A stretch of DNA of 5,993 nucleotides from CAYLJO01 sp964383905 (lineage in GTDB: Bacteria; Acidobacteriota; Blastocatellia; Pyrinomonadales; Pyrinomonadaceae), in the NCBI GenBank assembly GCA_964383905.1, contig CAYLJO010000306.1, forward strand, positions 1 to 5,993. The letters are read 5' to 3'. The notes below the pieces were generated by a model. That model was not told where the DNA came from, searched no databases, and saw nothing but the letters and a program-made list of their open reading frames with translations. The translations under genes were made by a program, and so were the position numbers. The first letter of the stretch is position 1. Every line of letters begins with the position of its first letter. Of the stretch, positions 1 through 4,142 are shown piece by piece.

Positions 1-90
1 CTTGACCCGACAGGCGATGCGCAAGCATATCCCGCCTTCGCTGATGTTGTGAAGATGTACCCTGAACGGGTCGCCGACGTGAGTTTCTGA
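1..90 (+). CDS. Possible C-terminal end of an upstream gene (partial)
   Basis: Reading from base 1 in frame 1 gives 29 codons ending in a TGA at 88-90. The translation has a natural-looking composition and ends ...YPERVADVSF. I do not recognise the protein, and 29 codons are too few to name a family. Frame 2 also stays open, but only to a TGA at 49-51, so the frame choice is uncertain. If the call is right, the gene runs in the same direction as the sigma-54 activator and ends about 56 bases before its ATG. The piece could equally be non-coding, or the 5' side of a divergent gene. Sequence to the left of the window would settle this. Confidence 0.3.
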   Translation, partial: LDPTGDAQAYPAFADVVKMYPERVADVSF

Positions 91-146
91 CGGTTTCCTT
101 ATGAATTTCGGTGGACTCACTGCAAGTTCATTGATAGGCTGTGCGC

Positions 147-1736
147 ATGAGTTCGGCTCCGCCCGGCAGTGACATACCTGATGCAAACGCCCAAGTCATC
201 GCGAAGGTAGCGAAGGCCGTCGGCGCTCACCTCGAACTGTCGGATGTGCTCGAAGCTTTAATTGCGACGCTGAACCCTATCGTCCATTTCGACTTCATTG
301 CCATCGGAATACTGGAAGGCGAGACAGTAAGACTTCATTCTGTCCATTTTGAAGGTTTTCCTCAAAAGGTCGGAGAGCCAATGGCTAGCCTCGTGGCGCG
401 TTACGCCCCTGGGATTGAAAATCCGTTAAAGTATTCGGTGAGCGAACTCCCGATCGGCGAGATCATGAAGACCGGCCAGCCCTATATCTGTACGGACCTG
501 GAGACCCAGAGGCGCTTTGCCCACGACGAGAGATGCTTGGGCGCCGGATTTCGCAGCTACATCCACCTTCCGCTTGTCAAGCATGGCGAACTGATCGGCC
601 ATGTCGCCTTTATGTCGAAAGAGAAGGACATCTATACGGACGAGCAAGTTCGTCTGTTGCAAGACGTCGCCGACACGGTAGCGCTGGCGGTTGCGAACGC
701 TTTGTCCTACGAAGAGATCAAGAGGCTGAAGGAGCAACTGCAAGTAGAGAACCGGCTGCTGCAAGATGAGATCGTGCAGCGGTCGAATTATGAGGAGATC
801 ATCGGCTCGTCCGCCGCGCTGCAAAAAGTTCTCGCCTCGATAGAGAAGGTCGCGCGGACGGATTCCACCGTGCTTATCACGGGCGAGACCGGGACGGGCA
901 AAGAGCTAATCGCGCACGCGATTCATCGACGCTCGCCACGTTCTGCTCGTTCCCTGATCAAAGTTAACCTCGCAGTAGTGCCGAAAGAGTTGATCGCCAG
1001 TGAGTTGTTCGGGCACGAGAAGGGCGCGTTTACGGGTGCGCTGCAACAACGCGTAGGCCGCTTCGAGGCGGCCAACGGCGGGACCATCTTTCTCGACGAG
1101 ATCGGCGAGTTGAGTCCCGAGATGCAGGTCGCGCTGCTCAGAGTGCTTCAGGAGAGGGAGTTCGAGCGAGTAGGCGGAAGCAAGACTATCAAAACGGACG
1201 TGCGTGTAATTGCCGCGACGAACCGTGACCTACAACAAGAGGTCACCGAAGGTCGGTTCCGCATGGACCTTTATTACCGTCTGAACGTCTTCCCGATTCA
1301 TTCCCCGCCTTTGCGCGATAGAACGGAAGACATACCCCTCCTCGTGGATTATTTCGCGGCGCTGCTGGCGGCCCGCATGGGGAAGCGGATTAGCCAAGTC
1401 GAGCGGCGTTCACTAGACGAGATGCAGGCATACTCCTGGCCCGGAAACATCCGCGAGGTGCAGAACGTCATCGAGCGTTGCGTGATCCTCGCCGAGAATG
1501 AGGTCTTGCGGCTCGAGCCGGGCACTCTCGTTTCGGAAACCCACCGGTCGGAGACGCAACCTACTACTGCGCCCGACAACTCTTCCGGGCTGAAGGCGAA
1601 GATCGAAGCGGCGCTGCGCGAGACGCGCGGTCGTGTTTCCGGCCCCGACGGCGCTGCCGCCCGTCTGGGCGTGCCCGCCTCGACACTCGAATCCAGAATC
1701 CGCACGCTGAAGATCGATAAGCACAAGTTTAAATAA
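147..1736 (+). CDS. Sigma-54-dependent transcriptional activator (GAF - AAA+ - Fis-type HTH)
   Basis: This is a bacterial enhancer-binding protein: it binds upstream DNA and uses ATP hydrolysis to remodel closed RNA polymerase-sigma-54 complexes. Numbering from the ATG at 147 (529 residues), a GAF sensory domain spans about 28-190 and contains two cysteines (115 and 130). A helical linker (YEEIKRLKEQL...) follows, as in FhlA-type activators. The AAA+ core has Walker A GETGTGKE at 246-253, the sigma-54-contacting GAFTGA loop at 293-298, Walker B IFLDE with D317/E318, and the RMDLYYRLNVF and YSWPGNIREVQN segments. A short Fis-like helix-turn-helix (GAAARLGVPASTLESRI) lies near 500-520. There is no receiver domain, so the signal is probably a ligand or redox state sensed by GAF rather than a phosphate. 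The usual NCAA of the core reads NLAV. ATG 147 is preferred over the in-frame GTG 141 because the only purine run, AGG at 136-138, is 8 bases from ATG but 2 from GTG. The two nearby -24/-12 promoters point to local targets. Confidence 0.95.
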   Translation: MSSAPPGSDIPDANAQVIAKVAKAVGAHLELSDVLEALIATLNPIVHFDFIAIGILEGETVRLHSVHFEGFPQKVGEPMASLVARYAPGIENPLKYSVSELPIGEIMKTGQPYICTDLETQRRFAHDERCLGAGFRSYIHLPLVKHGELIGHVAFMSKEKDIYTDEQVRLLQDVADTVALAVANALSYEEIKRLKEQLQVENRLLQDEIVQRSNYEEIIGSSAALQKVLASIEKVARTDSTVLITGETGTGKELIAHAIHRRSPRSARSLIKVNLAVVPKELIASELFGHEKGAFTGALQQRVGRFEAANGGTIFLDEIGELSPEMQVALLRVLQEREFERVGGSKTIKTDVRVIAATNRDLQQEVTEGRFRMDLYYRLNVFPIHSPPLRDRTEDIPLLVDYFAALLAARMGKRISQVERRSLDEMQAYSWPGNIREVQNVIERCVILAENEVLRLEPGTLVSETHRSETQPTTAPDNSSGLKAKIEAALRETRGRVSGPDGAAARLGVPASTLESRIRTLKIDKHKFK

Positions 1737-1750
1737 GCATTGAGATGTGC

Positions 1751-1766
1751 TGGCACGCGATGTGCC
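1751..1766 (+). promoter_or_regulatory. Sigma-54 (-24/-12) promoter of the STAS-like gene
   Basis: The sequence TGGCACG-CGAT-GTGCC matches the sigma-54 consensus TGGCACG-N4-TTGCW. The invariant GG (1752-1753) and GC (1764-1765) are exactly 10 bases apart. Initiation is predicted near A1777, which leaves a leader of only 11 bases before the ATG at 1788. It lies 14 bases after the stop codon of the sigma-54 activator gene, the expected place for a target promoter. No copy of the palindrome found at 2104-2153 is visible in the 200 bases upstream. Confidence 0.72.
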
Positions 1767-1787
1767 CGGAACGAGCATGGGGAGTAA

Positions 1788-2096
1788 ATGGACGTGTTGA
1801 AGATCACAACGGTTACAGACAATGCGGAATCATTCAGGGTACATCTTTACGGGCGGTTCACCGGCGAGTACGTGTCTGAGGTGGAGAAGGCGTTATCAGG
1901 ACAACGCGCTGACACACAGAAAGTAGTGCTGGATTTGGCGAACGTGACCTTTGTTGATCGCGAGGCGATGAGGTTTCTATGCACTGCTAAGTCCGGGAAC
2001 GTCGCCGTCGAAAATCTTCCCTCATACGTTCAGCGCTGGATGGAGCAGGAAGGGCGCGGCGGCGCGACTGCTCATCCCTATTCTTCGGAAAAGTAG
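1788..2096 (+). CDS. Small STAS-domain-like protein
   Basis: This 102-residue soluble protein has the pattern of the STAS fold found in anti-sigma-factor antagonists: a first strand with LYGRFTG near 20-26, a helix, the strand KVVLDLANVTFVD at 45-57, the helix REAMRFL, and a final VAVENLPSYVQRWME segment. In SpoIIAA-like antagonists a phosphorylatable Ser follows the conserved Asp (D-S-S-G). Here the site reads D57-R58-E59-A60, so the classical phospho-switch looks absent. The protein may act as a plain binding partner, but its role is unknown. The start is not certain. GGGGAG at 1779-1784 is only 3 bases from ATG 1788 but 9 bases from the in-frame GTG at 1794, which would give a protein beginning MLKITTV. 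It has its own sigma-54 promoter, and a regulatory array lies immediately after its stop. A role in signalling around the efflux genes is inferred from context only. Confidence 0.85.
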   Translation: MDVLKITTVTDNAESFRVHLYGRFTGEYVSEVEKALSGQRADTQKVVLDLANVTFVDREAMRFLCTAKSGNVAVENLPSYVQRWMEQEGRGGATAHPYSSEK

Positions 2097-2103
2097 CCCG
2101 CGC

Positions 2104-2153
2104 GTTCGTGATATTCACGAACCCGCTCGTGAATATCACGAGAATATCACGAG
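2104..2153 (+). promoter_or_regulatory. Cluster of inverted repeats, probable enhancer (UAS) for the sigma-54 activator
   Basis: Three related dyads sit side by side. Site 1 (2104-2122) is GTTCGTGA-TAT-TCACGAAC, a perfect 8-bp inverted repeat. Site 2 (2126-2142) is CTCGTGA-ATA-TCACGAG, a perfect 7-bp inverted repeat. Site 3 (2137-2153) overlaps site 2: its right arm TCACGAG is perfect and its left arm CACGAGA matches CTCGTGA at 5 of 7 positions. The centres at 2113, 2134 and 2145 are 21 and 11 bases apart, about two turns and one turn of helix, so all three would face the same side of the DNA. From the predicted start at 2286 they lie near -173, -152 and -141, typical for enhancer-binding proteins. 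Binding by the activator encoded at 147-1736 is an inference. Confidence 0.75.
2132..2153 (+). repeat. Perfect tandem duplication of an 11-base unit
   Basis: AATATCACGAG occurs at 2132-2142 and again, with no gap, at 2143-2153. The unit is the right half of inverted repeat 2, so the duplication adds a further half-site exactly one helical turn away. This looks like operator expansion by slippage or duplication. Confidence 0.85.
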
Positions 2154-2259
2154 CTCCCACATCCTCTCCGCACAAAGCGCCCAATCATAATTAACGTCCG
2201 CGCCCGCATTCCTCTCACTACGGCGAGCATTAAGTGATTGACCAGCATGCCAAGCGGTG

Positions 2260-2275
2260 TGGCAGGACAGTTGCT
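2260..2275 (+). promoter_or_regulatory. Sigma-54 (-24/-12) promoter upstream of the small ORF and efflux genes
   Basis: TGGCAGG-ACAG-TTGCT matches the consensus TGGCACG-N4-TTGCW at all but one defined position. GG (2261-2262) and GC (2273-2274) are 10 bases apart. Initiation is predicted near 2286. Together with the inverted-repeat cluster about 140-175 bases upstream, it forms a standard enhancer-plus-promoter layout. It would drive the small gene at 2439 and, with no convincing terminator visible in between, the adaptor and RND pump. Confidence 0.8.
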
Positions 2276-2285
2276 TCGTGCCTGG

Positions 2286-2438
2286 TCAAGGGCACTGAGT
2301 AATAGGTGAGAAGGCGTGACGAATTCCGGTGGCTAGGTCAATGAGAAGAAGAATTCTCATCACGAAGCGACTACTCATCCAGCGAAGGCTGAGACGGGAA
2401 CTTGATGTAGCACGAGAACGGTGAGGAGTGAGGGTGTC
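2286..2438 (+). other. Predicted long 5' untranslated leader
   Basis: About 153 bases separate the predicted sigma-54 start from the ATG at 2439, and I see no convincing coding frame in them. The leader carries a stem-loop at 2341-2360 and recurring TGAGAA and GAATTC words. A short dyad, GTGCC-N8-GGCAC (2278-2295), spans the predicted start point. No known riboswitch class was recognised. The extent depends on the promoter call. Confidence 0.5.
2341..2360 (+). other. Stem-loop in the leader
   Basis: ATGAGAA (2341-2347) and TTCTCAT (2354-2360) are perfectly complementary around a 6-base GAAGAA loop. There is no following T run, so this is not an intrinsic terminator. It could influence mRNA stability or simply be chance in a purine-rich stretch. 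Confidence 0.4.
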
Positions 2439-2627
2439 ATGAATTCCAGAGTGAGAATCATAAAGCGCGGAAGCGATGACGACACAAATACCCTGATGCT
2501 CGGTCGAGATGAAAAGACTGCGCGGCAAAGCGAGCGCGAAATCGTTAGCACAGTCAAGGGCTGGGTCACGGAGTGGGGAGAGCGTAGGCGGCTCGACGGA
2601 CTGCGCGCCTTTGCTCTCATTAAATGA
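2439..2627 (+). CDS. Small hypothetical protein, 62 residues
   Basis: I do not recognise a named family. The protein starts MNSRVRIIKRG, has a polar middle rich in Asp, Thr, Arg and Glu, and ends with a predicted amphipathic helix (REIVSTVKGWVTEWGERRR) and a FALIK tail. It is highly charged, has no membrane segment, signal peptide or cysteine, and should be a small cytoplasmic protein. ATG 2439 is chosen over the in-frame GTG at 2421 because GAGGAG (2423-2428) and AGGG (2431-2434) lie 10 and 4 bases upstream, a strong ribosome-binding region that the GTG start lacks. It is the first gene after the 2260 promoter and ends 82 bases before the adaptor ATG. Its place at the head of an efflux operon suggests an accessory or regulatory role, which is inference. 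A chance open frame remains possible, but the good ribosome-binding site and protein-like composition argue against it. Confidence 0.65.
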   Translation: MNSRVRIIKRGSDDDTNTLMLGRDEKTARQSEREIVSTVKGWVTEWGERRRLDGLRAFALIK

Positions 2628-2630
2628 CGG

Positions 2631-2662
2631 TCGGTAAAGCGCGGCACCAGGCTTCCTACCGA
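2631..2662 (+). other. Stem-loop between the small gene and the adaptor gene
   Basis: TCGGTAAAGC (2631-2640) pairs with GCTT-CC-TACCGA (2651-2662), giving ten base pairs with a two-base CC bulge and a 10-base loop. It begins 3 bases after the stop of the small gene. No T tract follows, so it is more likely an mRNA processing or stability element, or a weak attenuator, than an intrinsic terminator. It could set the expression ratio between the small protein and the pump. Confidence 0.5.
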
Positions 2663-2709
2663 AATGATATTCCGAGCCTTCAACAAGCACGTGCCGAAAT
2701 GAGGTGGCT

Positions 2710-4092
2710 ATGACTGAGAGACTCAAAAACATCTTGGCGAACCGTAAGGTGCTGATCTCGGCAGCGATTGCCGCCGTCGTCGTGATCCCTGGCGTCCTGA
2801 TCTTCGCAGGTCGGCCAAACAAACCGGCGCAGGCCGCACAGCGCCCGCTCGACGTTGAAGTGATGCAGGTCGCGCAACAGGGCGTGCCCGTGTACAGCGA
2901 GTGGATCGGGACCACAGACGGCATGGTCAACGCCGACATCAAGGCGCAGGTCACGGGCTACCTGCTGCGGCAGGATTACAAAGAAGGCTCGTTCGTCAGG
3001 AAGGGGCAGTTGTTATTCCAGATCGACCCCAGGCCGTTCCAGGCCGCGGTGGATCAGGCCCAGGGGCAGGTCGCGCAGTTTCAGGGGCAGCTCGAACAAG
3101 CGAACGCGCAAGTCAAACAGCAAGAAGCGCAGGCGGCGCAAGCGAACAGCCAACTAGTTCAGGCGGAGGCGCAGTTGGCGCAACAGCAGGCGAATCAGGT
3201 GAAGACGCAGCTCGACGTGAACAAGTACGCGCCGCTGCTCGCACAGAAGGCGGTCACGCAACAGGACTATGACAACGCCGCGCAGACTAACGTGGTGGCG
3301 AAAGCGCAGGTGAAGGCGGCGGAAGCCGCGGTCGAAACCGCGCGTGCCCAATTGAACGCCGCCAACGCGCAGGTCGCGGCGGCGCGGGCTAGCGTGAAAG
3401 CAGTGGAAGGCCAGATCGAGAACGCAAAGGCCGGGGTGCGGACGGCGGAGCTTAACCTGAGCTTTACTAAGATCGTCTCGCCGATTGACGGCATCGCCGG
3501 CGTTGCCCAGTTGCAGGTCGGGGCTTTGGTCGGGCCGAACACCAGCAATCTGACGACGGTTTCGACCGTGGATCCAATCAGGGTCTATTTTACGCCGAGC
3601 GAGCAGGAGTATCTCAACCACGTCAGACGTAACCCGTCGCCGAGCGAACGAGAAGCAGCCGATCGAGGAGTAGAACTTGAATTGGTCTTAGCCGATGGAA
3701 CGGCCTTTCCGCAGAAGGGCCGCTTTTACGTGGCCGACCGCCAGGTCGATCAGAAGACCGGCTCGATCCGGGTTGCCGGTCTCTTCCCCAATCCGGGGAA
3801 CGTGCTGCGCCCCGGACAGTACGGGCGCGTGCGCGCCGTGACGGCGACCAAAGCGGGCGCACTGCTCGTCCCGCAGCGCGCCGTCACGGAGCTTCAGGGC
3901 AGCTATCAGGTCGCGGTCGTAGGCCCCGGCAACAAGGTCGAGATACGCAACCTTAAGGTCGGCGACCGCACCGGCTCGATGTGGATTATCGAGGACGGCT
4001 TGAAAGCCGGCGAGACGGTCATCGCGGAAGGGACGCAGAAGGTCAGGCCGGGCGCGGTCGTCAACCCGAAGCCCTACGGGGCGACGAACTGA
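2710..4092 (+). CDS. RND efflux periplasmic adaptor subunit (AcrA/MexA-type membrane fusion protein)
   Basis: This 460-residue protein would bridge the inner-membrane RND pump and an outer-membrane channel in a tripartite exporter. Residues 14-33 form an N-terminal hydrophobic anchor with no lipobox Cys, so it is probably held by a transmembrane helix rather than lipid. The first half of the barrel-sandwich (lipoyl-like) domain ends at IDPRPF near 105-110. A very long Gln/Ala-rich helical hairpin covers about 110-250. Its tip carries K172-x3-L176-x6-T183, a conservative version of the R-x3-L-x6-S channel-docking motif of AcrA. The second half (LSFTKIVSPIDGIAG), the beta-barrel and the membrane-proximal domain follow. 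From memory, the equivalent DP-to-TK(V/I) stretch in AcrA is about 80 residues; here it is 150, which explains the extra length over AcrA (about 397). ATG 2710 is preferred to GTG 2704 because GAGG (2701-2704) is 5 bases from it. The RND permease starts 50 bases after its stop. Confidence 0.95.
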   Translation: MTERLKNILANRKVLISAAIAAVVVIPGVLIFAGRPNKPAQAAQRPLDVEVMQVAQQGVPVYSEWIGTTDGMVNADIKAQVTGYLLRQDYKEGSFVRKGQLLFQIDPRPFQAAVDQAQGQVAQFQGQLEQANAQVKQQEAQAAQANSQLVQAEAQLAQQQANQVKTQLDVNKYAPLLAQKAVTQQDYDNAAQTNVVAKAQVKAAEAAVETARAQLNAANAQVAAARASVKAVEGQIENAKAGVRTAELNLSFTKIVSPIDGIAGVAQLQVGALVGPNTSNLTTVSTVDPIRVYFTPSEQEYLNHVRRNPSPSEREAADRGVELELVLADGTAFPQKGRFYVADRQVDQKTGSIRVAGLFPNPGNVLRPGQYGRVRAVTATKAGALLVPQRAVTELQGSYQVAVVGPGNKVEIRNLKVGDRTGSMWIIEDGLKAGETVIAEGTQKVRPGAVVNPKPYGATN

Positions 4093-4142
4093 ATCTTTGT
4101 GTGGCGTGAGAGTGATCTCCGACGTGAAAGGGAGCCTAAGCG

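Noticed and set aside
2..31. Sigma-70-like promoter for the activator gene (TTGACC, then CATATC at 18 bases)
   Set aside because: The -10 element matches only three of six bases, the site is over 100 bases upstream, and it overlaps a possible coding end.
77..93. Copy of the TCGTGA-N3-TCACGA operator before the activator gene (CGTGAGTTTCTGACG)
   Set aside because: The arms are incomplete and the spacing differs from the 2104-2153 sites, so it is not a convincing match.
2104..2142. Inverted repeats after the STAS-like gene as an intrinsic terminator
   Set aside because: The dyads have 3-base centres, too tight for an RNA loop, and no T tract follows. Repeated, phased copies fit operators better.
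2643..2656. A further sigma-54 promoter directly before the adaptor gene (CGGCACCAGGCTTCC)
   Set aside because: Ten bases after the GG pair the sequence is CC, not GC, so the invariant -12 pair is missing. It also lies inside a hairpin.
2286..2954. Minus-strand open frame of 222 codons across the intergenic region and the adaptor start
   Set aside because: It is Ser/Thr/Cys-rich with no domain, covers the sigma-54 leader and small gene, and runs into the adaptor gene in antisense. The + strand small frame has the better ribosome-binding site.
3052..3450. Repetitive Gln/Ala coding stretch as a DNA repeat or mobile element
   Set aside because: The repetition follows from the heptad pattern of the adaptor's coiled-coil hairpin, and there are no exact DNA repeats of useful length.
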